Source: MTP4 sp052056915
Lineage (GTDB): Archaea > Halobacteriota > Methanosarcinia > Methanosarcinales > Methanosarcinaceae
Assembly: GCF_052056915.1 (NCBI RefSeq)
Contig: NZ_CP195119.1
Location: 2,418,001 to 2,482,000 of the forward strand
DNA: 64,000 nucleotides
Direction of reading: 5' to 3'
How positions within the stretch are numbered: the first letter of the stretch is position 1; each line of letters begins with the position of its first letter. A model generated the notes under the pieces. That model made no database searches and was not told where the DNA came from. It saw nothing but the letters and a program-made list of their open reading frames with translations. Of the stretch, positions 26,280 through 35,223 are shown one piece after another. The position numbers and the translations under genes were made by a program.

Positions 26280-27407
26280 TTAATTTTTATCGTTCTCTTT
26301 TTTTCTGCTTCTTTTTTCATTAATTTCGGTTGTTCCCTTTTCTCCTCTTTCCTGCCCTTTCTCCTTCTTCTCCCCTTTCTGCTCTTCTTTCTCCCTGTCT
26401 TTATTTTTCAGGAAAACCCTTCTCTCGTAATATCCCAGGGGGTGGCTGATCTTTGCGCAGATCCCGTCCTTTCCTACACAGTTCCCGTAGGTCCGCATTG
26501 TGTCGCAGGCAGGGGGTTTGTACTCGTTGCCTGTAGCCCCTGCGATGTGCTCGATCTGGTAGAGGGTCTTTTCCGCGTCAAAGTCAGGGGAGACGTTGAA
26601 GAGGTTCAGGATTTCGTCCACGGACATCCCTACGTTCAGGAGAAAAGAGGTCATTGCAAAGCGCATGGAATGTGCCAGGTTTACTCCGCCCTGCACGTTT
26701 GCCAGAGCATGGGTGATACAGGGAGGGAAGAGTCCGGGTTCCACAACTCCGAAATCTGTTGCCCCGAACTTTTTCTTCTGGACCTCGAACTGTTCTTTGA
26801 TCTCGGCAGCGTGCGGGGCGCAAAAAGCCGATACCTCTTCGGGGATTTCGGGTATTGGAAAGGACTGCTCGATGCGTTCCCTGACAGCTTCCTGGAGCAG
26901 CCTTGCGAATTCTTCCCTGGTAACCCGAACTTTTCCTGCGCGGAGCTGGCGGTTGGTCAGTTTCCAGGCGGGGTCTTTTAAAGAATTCGAGAACCTGATG
27001 TAATCCGTAAAATGCATGCTGAAATGTGTTTCCCGGGGCTCGGCGGAGATTCCGAAGTCTTCCCCGAACTCAAGCAAAAAATCATGACTTTCCGTCTTCA
27101 GGAGAGTATAGGCAGCTTTTGCCTCTGCCAGGGCATAGCGCCGGGTAAAGAGCTGGTCATCAATACACGCGACCAGCATCCTGGCAAAAGGATAAGAAAG
27201 GAGTTCTGAAAGGACCTGGGCTTCCCCATTGAGGGGAGATTTTCCAATTTCTCCTTCAAGCGCCTCTTTTACCCGTCCTATCCCCCGGGCTCTGGCAGCC
27301 CGGTAGGCGCGGGAATTGAGGAGGCTATCCAGAGATACCCCCAGGCTTTCTACGTAAGCAGATGCTTCTGAAACAAATGGGTAGTATGCCAGTTGTTCAT
27401 TTTCCAT
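26280..27407 (-). CDS. priL: DNA primase large subunit
   Basis: 375 residues. PriL pattern: an N-terminal helical domain and a C-terminal Fe-S domain whose four cysteines are visible in PPCITHAL, PACDTMRTYGNC and GICAKISHPLGYY. It pairs with PriS to make RNA primers. The C-terminal 35 residues or so are a Lys/Glu/Gly low-complexity tail (KEEQKGEKKEKG) ending in a short duplicated TEINEKRS-type stretch, beyond the normal family end. It starts 5 bp after the pcn stop, so translational coupling is likely. Confidence 0.93.
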   Translation of the reverse strand: MENEQLAYYPFVSEASAYVESLGVSLDSLLNSRAYRAARARGIGRVKEALEGEIGKSPLNGEAQVLSELLSYPFARMLVACIDDQLFTRRYALAEAKAAYTLLKTESHDFLLEFGEDFGISAEPRETHFSMHFTDYIRFSNSLKDPAWKLTNRQLRAGKVRVTREEFARLLQEAVRERIEQSFPIPEIPEEVSAFCAPHAAEIKEQFEVQKKKFGATDFGVVEPGLFPPCITHALANVQGGVNLAHSMRFAMTSFLLNVGMSVDEILNLFNVSPDFDAEKTLYQIEHIAGATGNEYKPPACDTMRTYGNCVGKDGICAKISHPLGYYERRVFLKNKDREKEEQKGEKKEKGQERGEKGTTEINEKRSRKKENDKN

Positions 27408-27412
27408 AAATG

Positions 27413-28150
27413 TTAGTCCGACTCAATTCTCGGAGCCAGGAGATAGGAGATCTTTCCTGCCCCGTTTGCGATTTCAAAATCGATCAGGATTGGGAAGTCT
27501 CTGCCAAGGGAGAGGGTAACCTCGTTGACCTTGTTTGTGGGTTTGACAATATCGGACAGGTAATCCAGCGAGAAAAGCGAGCATGCATCTCCGGACTTCA
27601 TGTCGATTAGCTGGTCCCTGCCCATCTCCAGGCGGACCTGGTCGGTGTCGCCTTTTGCTTCCATGTAAAAGGTGTCTTCGGAAATTCCCATGAGCATGTG
27701 GTCGCTGATCTTTTCGGAAGCCTTTACAGCCCGCCTCAGGTCAGCTCCGTTAAGGACGACTTTTGCAGGCAGCTCGAGCTGGGGTACCCGCGGTTCTGCC
27801 CGGATGGTTGAGGGGTCAAGGAGGGAAAGGGTGTAGGAAAGCCCACCGACGTCTATAAGGAGTTTCTGGTTTACTTCGTCAAGCTCCATCCTCACGGTAT
27901 CGCTCCTGTCCGCAATTCCCAGCAGGTCCGTGATCTTGTTCAGGTCGACTCCGATTTCGCACTCTTCTGCGCTGTATTCATCGAAAGCTGCCGACCCTAG
28001 CTCGAAAATCCCCATCGCAACGTTTGCGGGGTCAACCGCTTTTACGGTAATTCCTTCCGAGTTAATCCTGAAGCGTACTTCATCGACAATTACAGCCAGT
28101 GAGGCAATCGAATCTTTCAGAAGCTCTGCATTAATCGCTGCCTTGAACAT
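27413..28150 (-). CDS. pcn: Proliferating cell nuclear antigen (sliding clamp)
   Basis: 245 residues, the normal PCNA length. The start MFKAAINAELLKDSIASLAVIVDE and the blocks VKAVDPANVAMGIFEL, YTLSLLDPSTIR and the C-terminal GKISYLLAPRIE are typical. It forms a trimeric ring that tethers polymerase and other factors to DNA. It is the first gene of a pcn-priL unit. A clamp-loader-like subunit lies elsewhere in this window (54554). Confidence 0.96.
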   Translation of the reverse strand: MFKAAINAELLKDSIASLAVIVDEVRFRINSEGITVKAVDPANVAMGIFELGSAAFDEYSAEECEIGVDLNKITDLLGIADRSDTVRMELDEVNQKLLIDVGGLSYTLSLLDPSTIRAEPRVPQLELPAKVVLNGADLRRAVKASEKISDHMLMGISEDTFYMEAKGDTDQVRLEMGRDQLIDMKSGDACSLFSLDYLSDIVKPTNKVNEVTLSLGRDFPILIDFEIANGAGKISYLLAPRIESD

Positions 28151-28484
28151 AGTTCTTCTCCGTTAAATAAATTTAAATCTTAAACTCCTATTTACCCTTG
28201 AGATATATAAATTTCTTTATAGACGAGGGCGCTTTCAGGTCGTTTCGGACGGAAAAATCCGGAATTCGGGGAAACAACCTTCTGGAATTCTGGAATCAAT
28301 AGATTCAAAGTCCCGGCAACTATATAAAGTTTGGTTAGAAAACCGGAGGCTTTAACCTCATCCGGAAGTCGGAAGGCAGGTTCGCAGGGGGTATTCGTTT
28401 TCTCTCAGGTGCAGGGTCGCGGGAACAGCAACCTCCTTACAGTTATCGAGCTTTTTTTGAGATGGGATTTTTTTCCTCGGAATT
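28151..28484. promoter_or_regulatory. pcn upstream region
   Basis: 334 bp between tfs and pcn, both on the minus strand. A TATA-like aaatttaaatctta stretch lies about 25 bp before the pcn start, and atatataaat at about 28203. A short GAGG/CCTC hairpin inside a CCGG palindrome occurs at about 28344-28366. No gene was seen. Confidence 0.4.
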
Positions 28485-28799
28485 TCAGTCGTATTCTCTC
28501 CAGGTGAACCCGCATTTGGTGCACTTGAAAAAGCGGGTTTCTGACTCATCTGCAGACCGGAGCTGCCTTAACCACCAGTATGCGGTGTTATTCCCGCATT
28601 CCGGACATTTTGCGTTTGTTGAGGGCAGGCCCGTCATCTGTTCGCCTTCCAGGACTACCACTTCGTGTTCTTCCATCTTTGCTTTGGAGACAAACGCTTT
28701 TGCGTTTTCTTCAATGGGTTCCGAATGGCCACATTTTCTACACTCTAAATTGCCATTCTTAGGAAACATCATACTTTTACATTTGGGACAAAACCGCAT
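28485..28799 (-). CDS. tfs: Transcription factor S (TFS, TFIIS/RPB9-like)
   Basis: 104 residues from ATG 28799 (start MRFCPKCKSMMFPKNG; GTGAT upstream acts as ribosome-binding site). It has two zinc ribbons: CPKC...CRKC at the N-terminus and CPECGNNTAYWWLRQLRSADE...CTKCGFTWREYD at the C-terminus. The DE pair in RSADESET is the hallmark of the cleavage-inducing TFS. It rescues backtracked RNA polymerase. Its start overlaps the end of the nudix gene by 23 bp. Confidence 0.95.
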   Translation of the reverse strand: MRFCPKCKSMMFPKNGNLECRKCGHSEPIEENAKAFVSKAKMEEHEVVVLEGEQMTGLPSTNAKCPECGNNTAYWWLRQLRSADESETRFFKCTKCGFTWREYD

Positions 28800-29196
28800 T
28801 AATATCACTTTTTGCATCGTTTATCATTTTATCATGGTCAAAAGCCAGTTCAGGGATTGAATCAAGTTCAAAAAGCTCCACAGCAGCGGCATCAGAGCCC
28901 GATCTTAATTGTCCTTGTCCTGTCGCGAGGTAACACACCGAAACCGTATGCCTTCTCGGGTCTCGACGGGGGTCGGAATAGACCCCGATTAACTTGACGA
29001 GCTCTATAGAAAGTCCGGTTTCTTCAAAAGCTTCTCTTAAAGCTGCTCTTTCCGTGCTTTCTCCGACTTCAACAAAGCCGCCCGGAAGGGCAAATTTTCC
29101 TTGATAAGGGGGGTTTTTTCTCTTTATAAGAACAAGTCTGTTTTTATAGAGGATCAGCGCGTCTACGGTTAGACTGGGACTGGGGGGAGGACTCAT
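28777..29196 (-). CDS. Nudix hydrolase (ADP-ribose pyrophosphatase-like)
   Basis: 139 residues from ATG 29196, chosen because AAGAAGG lies seven bases upstream; a GTG at 29214 is the alternative. The Nudix box GGFVEVGESTERAALREAFEETGL-like element is complete (REAFEE core plus the preceding Gly). YQGKFALPGGF before it and VYSDPRRDPRRHTVSVCYLA after it fit ADP-ribose pyrophosphatases. Co-transcribed with tfs by overlap. Confidence 0.88.
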   Translation of the reverse strand: MSPPPSPSLTVDALILYKNRLVLIKRKNPPYQGKFALPGGFVEVGESTERAALREAFEETGLSIELVKLIGVYSDPRRDPRRHTVSVCYLATGQGQLRSGSDAAAVELFELDSIPELAFDHDKMINDAKSDINAVLSQM

Positions 29197-29214
29197 AAAA
29201 CGCCTTCTTAACAC

Positions 29215-29763
29215 ACTTTCATGGAGATGTTTTTACCGCTATCAATCTCCTCATGAATGCTGTTTTCCGGCAGGTGTGCCGGGGTAGAATATTATATTAT
29301 GTTATAGCAGAATATTATATTATTACTGTACATATGTAGAAAATCGTTATCATATTTCAATTATTCTTCTAAATTCTTTTTTCTTTGCAGGAATTTCTCA
29401 ATGCAAAAAGATTCCTTTTGCTGAAGCCTTTCTTAAAGTTTTCTATTCTTTGCTTCCTGAGTAACTTCTCTTTTCCATCTGGTAACATTCTTTTTGCCAG
29501 GCAGCAGGTTTTTTATTAACGGAAACCTTCTTGTAATCGGTATTCTTCTATAATAGAAATTTATTATCATACTTACTAAGTGCTTGTAAATCGAGTGCTC
29601 TCTCCCGGGCTTCTTCTGGCTTTTGCAGCCATAACGCATCGGGTTTTTCAAATGAGACTAAAATCCGCATGCCTGGTAGCTTGTAACTGAATCTTCAATA
29701 GAAATGCTTTTAATCATCTTGGAGAATTTCAGATACTGTTTTCCGGAAAAAGGTGCTTGAAAA
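29215..29763. other. Intergenic region upstream of artA
   Basis: 549 bp, AT-rich. It contains a direct repeat of agaatattatattat (29287-29301 and 29308-29322). No hairpin, gene or clear motif beyond AT-rich promoter-like sequence was seen. It is a divergent promoter region for nudix-tfs and the artA operon. Confidence 0.45.
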
Positions 29764-30648
29764 ATGATCGAAAATGTACTCTGGCTTGCAGTCGGGCTAA
29801 TGATTGCATCATCAGTGATTCCCAGGAACCTTATGGTCCGCAAACTGGTCGGCGGAATAGGCTGGGGATTATTTTCCGTTCACTGGGGTTACCAGCCCTT
29901 TCACTACATAGAGATCCAGGACTATGCAAATGTGGGCTTAACCTTTATCTTTGCCCTTTTCTGTGTGTTCGTTGCGTACATAATGCTCCGGGAATACAGG
30001 GAAGGCGTCCTCCTGGTAGGAAAGAACAGGGATCTGGTACGCTCGAAAATTTCTTCCTCCAACGGCAGGGAAAAAGGCATGGAAAAAGGCATGGAAATAA
30101 CTTCCATGCTTACAAGTGCAAGTGCCCTCGGAGCTCTTATCTATTTCCCATTTGCGAATTTTTCAGCCCTTAACACCTGGATCATAGGAGGGGTAGCCTC
30201 CCAGGTTGTCTGGATACTCCATTATTTCGATATCCCTGTGTATATGAAGGACTGGAATATGATAACCCTGAACGGGTATACCGTGGAGATCATCCTCGCC
30301 TGTACGGCAATCGAGAGCATTGCTCTTTTCATGGGGCTTATCGGTTCGGTAAGTGCTCCTTTCAGGCGCCTGGTTGCCGCTTTTATCGTTTCAGTGCCGG
30401 TGATTTACGTGCTCAATCTTATCAGGGATAGTTTTGTGGTTCTGGCTTACGGGGAACAGTGGTTTGGCATTAACAGTTTCTCGATTGCCCACAACTATAT
30501 TGCAAAGGCAGGCTCAGGGATCGCTCTCTTTTTAATTTCATACGCAGTACTCCGCATCCTGCCGGAACTGCTGGACCTGATCGATGGTTTATGGGTTGTC
30601 CTTTCCAGAGAAGTGAAAAATATCCTGGACAGGTTTGCGGGGGACTGA
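29764..30648 (+). CDS. artA: Archaeosortase A
   Basis: 294 residues, polytopic membrane protein (about seven or eight helices). The exosortase/archaeosortase catalytic Cys is C180 in ILACTAIES and the catalytic Arg is R221 in NLIRDSF; SIAHNYIAK (H243) matches the conserved late block. ArtA removes the PGF-CTERM tail of exported proteins and attaches them to an archaeal lipid. Genes for archaetidylserine decarboxylase and synthase follow within 6 bp and with overlap. That arrangement agrees with the known dependence of ArtA processing on phosphatidylethanolamine-type lipid synthesis in haloarchaea. A likely substrate is the S-layer protein at 17040-21716. Confidence 0.92.
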   Translation: MIENVLWLAVGLMIASSVIPRNLMVRKLVGGIGWGLFSVHWGYQPFHYIEIQDYANVGLTFIFALFCVFVAYIMLREYREGVLLVGKNRDLVRSKISSSNGREKGMEKGMEITSMLTSASALGALIYFPFANFSALNTWIIGGVASQVVWILHYFDIPVYMKDWNMITLNGYTVEIILACTAIESIALFMGLIGSVSAPFRRLVAAFIVSVPVIYVLNLIRDSFVVLAYGEQWFGINSFSIAHNYIAKAGSGIALFLISYAVLRILPELLDLIDGLWVVLSREVKNILDRFAGD

Positions 30649-30654
30649 AGAGGT

Positions 30655-31281
30655 ATGTTTGCAAAAGGCTCGGAACCCTGGATTTGTGTTGCTATCTCCG
30701 TCACTGCCCTTCTTGCGGGCTTTCACCAGGTTACGAATTATTCCGTGTTTCTCCACGCTACGTATCTGGGGACAGCAATGGCCATATTCATGGTCTGGTT
30801 CTTCAGGGACCCTGAGAGGAAAGTAGAAGTTTCGGACAACTACATGATCTCCCCGGCTGACGGCACGGTCATTGACATAAGAGGGCGTAAAATCTGTATA
30901 TTCATGTTTCTCCAGAACGTCCATGTAAACAGGACTCCAATTTCCGGCAGGATTACGGAAGTAGTCTACAAAAAAGGAGGATATCTTCCGGCTTTTTGCA
31001 AGGACTCTGAAAGAAATGAAAGAAATGAGTTCATTATCATCAGCAAACACGGGGATGTTAGTGTTACACAGATCGCAGGTACAATTGCCCGCAGGATCGT
31101 TACTTATGCAAAAAAAGATGATATTGTTGAACAGGGCCAGCGCATAGGGATGATCCGTTTCGGGTCGAGGGTAGACGTGACAATCCCCGAAGCCTTTGAC
31201 ATCACTGTCCGTAAAGGAGAGAGGGTGTTCGCAGGCAGGACCGTTATAGCAACACTAAATGAGGACAGTGATGTAGTATGA
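30655..31281 (+). CDS. asd: Archaetidylserine decarboxylase proenzyme
   Basis: 208 residues, the short form of the phosphatidylserine decarboxylase family. Two N-terminal membrane helices are followed by MISPADGTVIDI, FLQNVHVNRTPISG and the self-processing site G170-S171 in IRFGSRVD, which yields the pyruvoyl prosthetic group. It makes archaetidylethanolamine. It begins 6 bp after artA and overlaps pssA by 4 bp (ATGA). Confidence 0.93.
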   Translation: MFAKGSEPWICVAISVTALLAGFHQVTNYSVFLHATYLGTAMAIFMVWFFRDPERKVEVSDNYMISPADGTVIDIRGRKICIFMFLQNVHVNRTPISGRITEVVYKKGGYLPAFCKDSERNERNEFIIISKHGDVSVTQIAGTIARRIVTYAKKDDIVEQGQRIGMIRFGSRVDVTIPEAFDITVRKGERVFAGRTVIATLNEDSDVV

Positions 31282-31973
31282 CCCTTTTGCAGCTTTTAAG
31301 ATTACCTGACTTTGTTTCCCTTTCGAACCTCTTCTTCGGAATCTCGGCTATTTCCGCTGCTCATGTAGGCTCCTTTGACCTTGCCCTGATCCTCCTGCTT
31401 CTTGCAGCAATTGCGGACGGGGCGGACGGGCACTTTGCCCGGAAATTCGGGGGAGGTAAGCTTGGGGAACAGCTGGACTCCCTGGCCGATGCTGTCTCTT
31501 TCGGGGTCGCTCCTGCTCTTGTTATTTACTTCAATTTTGGCGGAGAAGACCTGATTGTAGTCATTTTTGCATACTTCTATGCTCTCTGCGGGGTCCTGAG
31601 GCTTGCTCGTTTTAACGTAATCCCCTCGGAAAAGGCAGGTTTCGAAGGGCTCCCGATCACCGCAGGCTGTGTTATGCTAGCCTCGTACATGCTCCTGGGA
31701 GGAAACCTTGTCAGGATTGACTTCCTGCTTGTCCTGACCCTTGCCCTGTCCCTCCTGATGGTAAGCTCCGTGGCCTATCCCAAGATCAAGAACTTTAAAC
31801 TCCTGGCTTTCATAGCTTTCATGTTTTTCGCCATGGTGCTGCTCTTCTTCATAGACCTGCGTTACATGAGGTTCTTTTCCCCGCTTCCTTTCATTTTGAT
31901 GCTGGTTTATATGCTCTCTCCCTTCCTGAAAGTGCCCCTATTGAACAATGCAAATAATAATAAGAAAAGGTGA
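31278..31973 (+). CDS. pssA: Archaetidylserine synthase (CDP-alcohol phosphatidyltransferase)
   Basis: 231 residues with about six membrane helices. The family motif DG-x2-DG-x-x-AR...G...D...D reads DGADGHFARKFGGGKLGEQL with D47, D50, D67 and D71 as metal ligands. It joins CDP-archaeol and serine. Together with asd it supplies the ethanolamine-type lipid. The downstream mptD frame overlaps its end by 26 bp. Confidence 0.93.
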   Translation: MTLLQLLRLPDFVSLSNLFFGISAISAAHVGSFDLALILLLLAAIADGADGHFARKFGGGKLGEQLDSLADAVSFGVAPALVIYFNFGGEDLIVVIFAYFYALCGVLRLARFNVIPSEKAGFEGLPITAGCVMLASYMLLGGNLVRIDFLLVLTLALSLLMVSSVAYPKIKNFKLLAFIAFMFFAMVLLFFIDLRYMRFFSPLPFILMLVYMLSPFLKVPLLNNANNNKKR

Positions 31974-32349
31974 TTCCATAACTGATTATACAAATGATAA
32001 TATAACTGACAGGGACAATGCTCTCTTTGAGGCAGGCATAAAATTGGGTGCCCTCTTCCACCAGTTTACTGGCTCCCCCGTGAACCTGAAAACGGCAGGA
32101 AGTCTGGAAATAGCCATTCAGGAAAGCATCTCCGTCCAGCCTTACGTGGAAGACATTTCCGTGAAAATCGACCGGGAAATGCTGAAAGGCAAATTGAACG
32201 ATGAATTCGGCTACTTCGAAATCCAGGGGCCCATGTTGAAAGTAAAAATCACCGTAAAATACGGCTCTGCCAGGGTGAAAGTGGGAATGGAGTACGACCC
32301 CGAACTGGATTATCCCCTCATGAAAATCGAAGGAATTGAAGAAATTTGA
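31948..32349 (+). CDS. mptD: Archaeal dihydroneopterin aldolase (MptD family)
   Basis: 133 residues. The block EAGIKLGALFHQFTGSPVNLKT matches my memory of MptD (formerly DUF381), which converts 7,8-dihydroneopterin-type intermediates in tetrahydromethanopterin biosynthesis. It is slightly longer than usual because the first ATG lies inside pssA; the conserved region starts near residue 25. No strong ribosome-binding site precedes this ATG (the nearest AAAGGTGATT lies downstream), so the true start is uncertain. It is the last gene of the artA operon. Confidence 0.8.
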   Translation: MQIIIRKGDSITDYTNDNITDRDNALFEAGIKLGALFHQFTGSPVNLKTAGSLEIAIQESISVQPYVEDISVKIDREMLKGKLNDEFGYFEIQGPMLKVKITVKYGSARVKVGMEYDPELDYPLMKIEGIEEI

Positions 32350-32555
32350 ATTAAAATTGGAGAATTGAAGGAATTGAGGAAATTGAGGAAATTTTAATTA
32401 AAATTAGAGCTTTGAAACCTGGTTGCCGGGTTTCCATCACGTCTTCTTCAATCTTCCTTTTCAATCTTCCTTTTCAATCTTCCTTTTCAATCTTCCTTCT
32501 TCAATCTTCCTTTTCAAACTTCCTTCTTCAATCTTTCTTTTTTAAACTTCTTTTC
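32350..32555. repeat. Tandem cttcctttt-type tract between convergent mptD and hisC
   Basis: About 32440-32545 is a polypyrimidine run of caatcttccttttt-like units (roughly 13-16 bp). No gene. Confidence 0.75.
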
Positions 32556-33650
32556 TCAAAGCTCTTTTTTTGCGGCCTCGAAAGCTTGGATCACCTTTTC
32601 GTTCTGTTCCGGGGTTCCCACTGTCAGGCGGATCAGGGTATCCCCGGCATCTCGGAAGGAGTCGCAGGGACGCACAATAATCCCTTTTTTCAGGAGAGCT
32701 TCGGACACGGCTTTTGATTTAAGCGGGGCGACATCCACGAGGACGAAGTTGGCCTGGGAGGGGTAAACTTTGAAAGGCATCCTCTCTTTCAGGTCTTCCC
32801 TTCCTTTCCTGGCAAGTTCTATGCTCTTCCGGAGGTGTTCTGTATCCGATAGGGCAGCGATTCCTGCCCTGAGAGCGGGGAGGCTCACGCAGAAAGGCGT
32901 TGCTGCCCGCATGTATTCCCTTTGAAGCCATTCCGGCATGATCCCGTAGCCAAGGCGCAGGCCTGCAAGTCCGAAGGCTTTGGAAAAGGTCCTGCCTACG
33001 ATCAGGTTGTCGTACTCGCTGACCAGGCCTGCGAGGTTCCTGTCGGCAAATTCCACATAGGCTTCGTCAACGAAGACAAGGGCCCGGGTATTTTCGAGGA
33101 CCTTTCTCAGGTCGGCTTCAGGCAGGAGGTTCCCTGAGGGGTTGTTGGGAGAGCAGAGGAAGATAAGCTTTGTTCGCGGGGTTTCGGCTGCCAGGACTTT
33201 TTCCGGGTCCACGGAAAAGTCGGCTTCCCTGCTGACAAAGACCGGGATTCCCCCGCAGGCCAGGGCCGGAAGTTCGTAATAGGCAAAGGTGGGGGTCGGG
33301 ACAATGACTTCGTCTCCTTTTTCGAGGGTGAGCCTGCAAAGCCCGTCCAGGAGCCCGTCCATCCCGGGGCCGGACGCGACAAGGTTCGAGAGTGGAAACC
33401 CTGTGTATTCCGACAGGGCTTCCCTTAACTCCCGGGCATCGGCTGAGGGGTAGATGTTTGCGCCGGGAGCGGCGTTTATTAGGGCTTCCACGGCTTTCGG
33501 GGAGGGTCCAAGGGGGTTTTCGTTCGATCCGAGCTTGATGATCGTTGCCGGGTCAAGCTCGTAAGCCGAGGCTATTTCCTCGATCGATTTTCCGGGCACG
33601 TACTCTGCAATCTCAAAAATTTCTTTTTTTATGAGTTCAGGCCTGCTCAA
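32556..33650 (-). CDS. hisC: Histidinol-phosphate aminotransferase
   Basis: About 364 residues. Fold type I aminotransferase with LGSNENPLGPSPKA near the N-terminus, SPNNPSG, VDEAYVEF and PLP-lysine motif SKAFGLAGLRLGYG. It converts imidazole acetol phosphate to histidinol phosphate. No ATG is available; I prefer the TTG at 33650 (start MSRPELIKKEIFEIAEYVPGKS). A TTG at 33659 is three codons upstream. Both lie inside the 3' end of argD, so the two are co-transcribed and translationally coupled. The artA-operon end is convergent. Confidence 0.92.
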   Translation of the reverse strand: MSRPELIKKEIFEIAEYVPGKSIEEIASAYELDPATIIKLGSNENPLGPSPKAVEALINAAPGANIYPSADARELREALSEYTGFPLSNLVASGPGMDGLLDGLCRLTLEKGDEVIVPTPTFAYYELPALACGGIPVFVSREADFSVDPEKVLAAETPRTKLIFLCSPNNPSGNLLPEADLRKVLENTRALVFVDEAYVEFADRNLAGLVSEYDNLIVGRTFSKAFGLAGLRLGYGIMPEWLQREYMRAATPFCVSLPALRAGIAALSDTEHLRKSIELARKGREDLKERMPFKVYPSQANFVLVDVAPLKSKAVSEALLKKGIIVRPCDSFRDAGDTLIRLTVGTPEQNEKVIQAFEAAKKEL

Positions 33651-34824
33651 GGATACCAACTACCGCATCTATCTGCTCTTTGGTGATTACAAGCGGGGGC
33701 ACAAGGCGGAGCACCGAGTCCGAGGTGCAGTTCACAAGCACACCGTGTTCCCGGGCAAAGTCCACGATATCCCCACATTTGTAGTTCATCTCAACCCCGA
33801 TCATGAGCCCTTTCCCACGGACTTCCACTACATCGTCCCTGTCCATGTTCCTGAGTTTTTCTATAAAATAAGCTCCCATTTCACGGGAACGTTCCAGGAG
33901 CTTTTCTTCCTTGATGGCTCCGATTGAGGCGAGAGCAGCAGCACAGGCCAGGGGACCGCCTCCGAAGGTGGCCGCATGCTGGCCGCGCTCGAAACTGATT
34001 CCTTCACGGGCGGCAATGGCTCCCATGGGGAAACCTCCTCCGATTGCTTTTGCCATGCTCATAATGTCGGGTTCAACCCCTGCCTGCTCTTTACAGAACC
34101 AGGTCCCTGTTCTCCCGAAGCCTGTCTGCACCTCGTCAAAGATCAGGAGAGTGCCGGTTTCGTCGCAGATTTCCCTTACTTCTTTAAGGTAGCCGGGGTC
34201 AGGAATGTTCACCCCGCCTTCCCCCTGGACGGGTTCCAGGATAACGGCGGCGGTATTGTCGGAGATTGCCTGCCTGATTGCATCGGCATCGGAGTAGGGG
34301 ACAAAGGTGGTCTGCGAACTTACTGGAGGCTCGAAAGGTGCTCTGTATGCGTTTTTGTAGGTTACGGAAAGTGCTCCTATGGTCCTGCCGTGGAAGGAAC
34401 CTTCGGCTGCGATAAAGGCGCTTTTCCCTGAGACCATGCGGGCAAGTTTCATTGCAGCTTCCACGGCTTCGGCTCCCGAGTTGCAGAAAAAAACACGTCC
34501 CATGCCCGTAACCGAAATCAGGGCTTCCGCAAGTTCGGCCTGGATTTCGGTGTAGTAGAGGTTGGAGACGTGCATTAGTTCTCCTGCCTGCTCCCTGATA
34601 GCCTGGACCACTTTCGGATGGCAGTGCCCTACGTTGTTTACCGCAATCCCTGCCACGCAGTCGATATATTCTTTCCCGTGCACGTCATAGACAAGTGCCC
34701 CTTTTCCTTTCGAGAGCACGAGGGGCTGGCGCCCGTAGGTCTGCATAACGTATTTTGCATCTTTCCCGATAACGGAATTGTACTTTGCCTGTGGATCTTT
34801 CTGATCCATTATTCCTTCTGTCAA
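33637..34824 (-). CDS. argD: Acetylornithine aminotransferase
   Basis: 395 residues. Class III aminotransferase with CVAGIAVNNVGHCHPKVV, FCNSGAEAVEAAMKLAR, FDEVQTGFGRTG and the lysine motif MSMAKAIGGGFPMGAI. It forms N-acetylornithine in arginine synthesis, and in some archaea also acts on succinyl-diaminopimelate in lysine synthesis. A TTG start preceded by AAGGTG is used; an ATG five codons in is an alternative. Its 3' end overlaps hisC by about 14 bp. Confidence 0.93.
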   Translation of the reverse strand: MTEGIMDQKDPQAKYNSVIGKDAKYVMQTYGRQPLVLSKGKGALVYDVHGKEYIDCVAGIAVNNVGHCHPKVVQAIREQAGELMHVSNLYYTEIQAELAEALISVTGMGRVFFCNSGAEAVEAAMKLARMVSGKSAFIAAEGSFHGRTIGALSVTYKNAYRAPFEPPVSSQTTFVPYSDADAIRQAISDNTAAVILEPVQGEGGVNIPDPGYLKEVREICDETGTLLIFDEVQTGFGRTGTWFCKEQAGVEPDIMSMAKAIGGGFPMGAIAAREGISFERGQHAATFGGGPLACAAALASIGAIKEEKLLERSREMGAYFIEKLRNMDRDDVVEVRGKGLMIGVEMNYKCGDIVDFAREHGVLVNCTSDSVLRLVPPLVITKEQIDAVVGILEQA

Positions 34825-35011
34825 ATGAACACCTTCTCTGAAATTTATAACTAAAAGTTATAATGGTAAGCCGCTTACTTGCAACCGCTTACTTGCGACA
34901 ACTTACTTACAGCTCTTACCTGCGGAAGAATATCTCCGTAATTATAGCAGTCAGTTGAAACTCTCATCTATTCTATCTGAAGCCAGATAATTCTCTGATC
35001 CCCTAATAATC

Positions 35012-35218
35012 TTATTGCTGCAAGGCAATTTCCTTCAAAGAATATGCTACCTTCTTAAAGGTTTCTTCACTCAAAATAAAAAAATCGGAGTATGCCTTAG
35101 AAAAGCCAGGATTAGTCAGGGTTCGGGAGTTTTCAGGCTCTTCCCAGTTTGGGGCCGGAAGTGGGGAAAAGTCCGGTCTCCGGCTTATGGCAGCCTTCAG
35201 GACCCTGAAACCCTGCAT
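35012..35218 (-). CDS. Possible small hypothetical protein, 68 residues
   Basis: An ATG at 35218, only 5 bp after the stop of the bactofilin-like gene on the same strand, opens a frame with a plausible composition. It has a Pro/Ser-rich N-terminus, then NSRTLTNPGFSKAYSDFFIL and a charged helix. There is no strong ribosome-binding site and no recognised family. The close spacing would fit a two-gene unit. The rest of 34825-35011 holds degenerate cttacttgcga-type repeats and no gene. Confidence 0.3.
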   Translation of the reverse strand: MQGFRVLKAAISRRPDFSPLPAPNWEEPENSRTLTNPGFSKAYSDFFILSEETFKKVAYSLKEIALQQ

Positions 35219-35223
35219 TTTTC

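Noticed and set aside
28344..28400. tRNA-like segment near a TATA box
   Set aside because: Short hairpins only; no cloverleaf, anticodon loop or T-loop consensus could be built.
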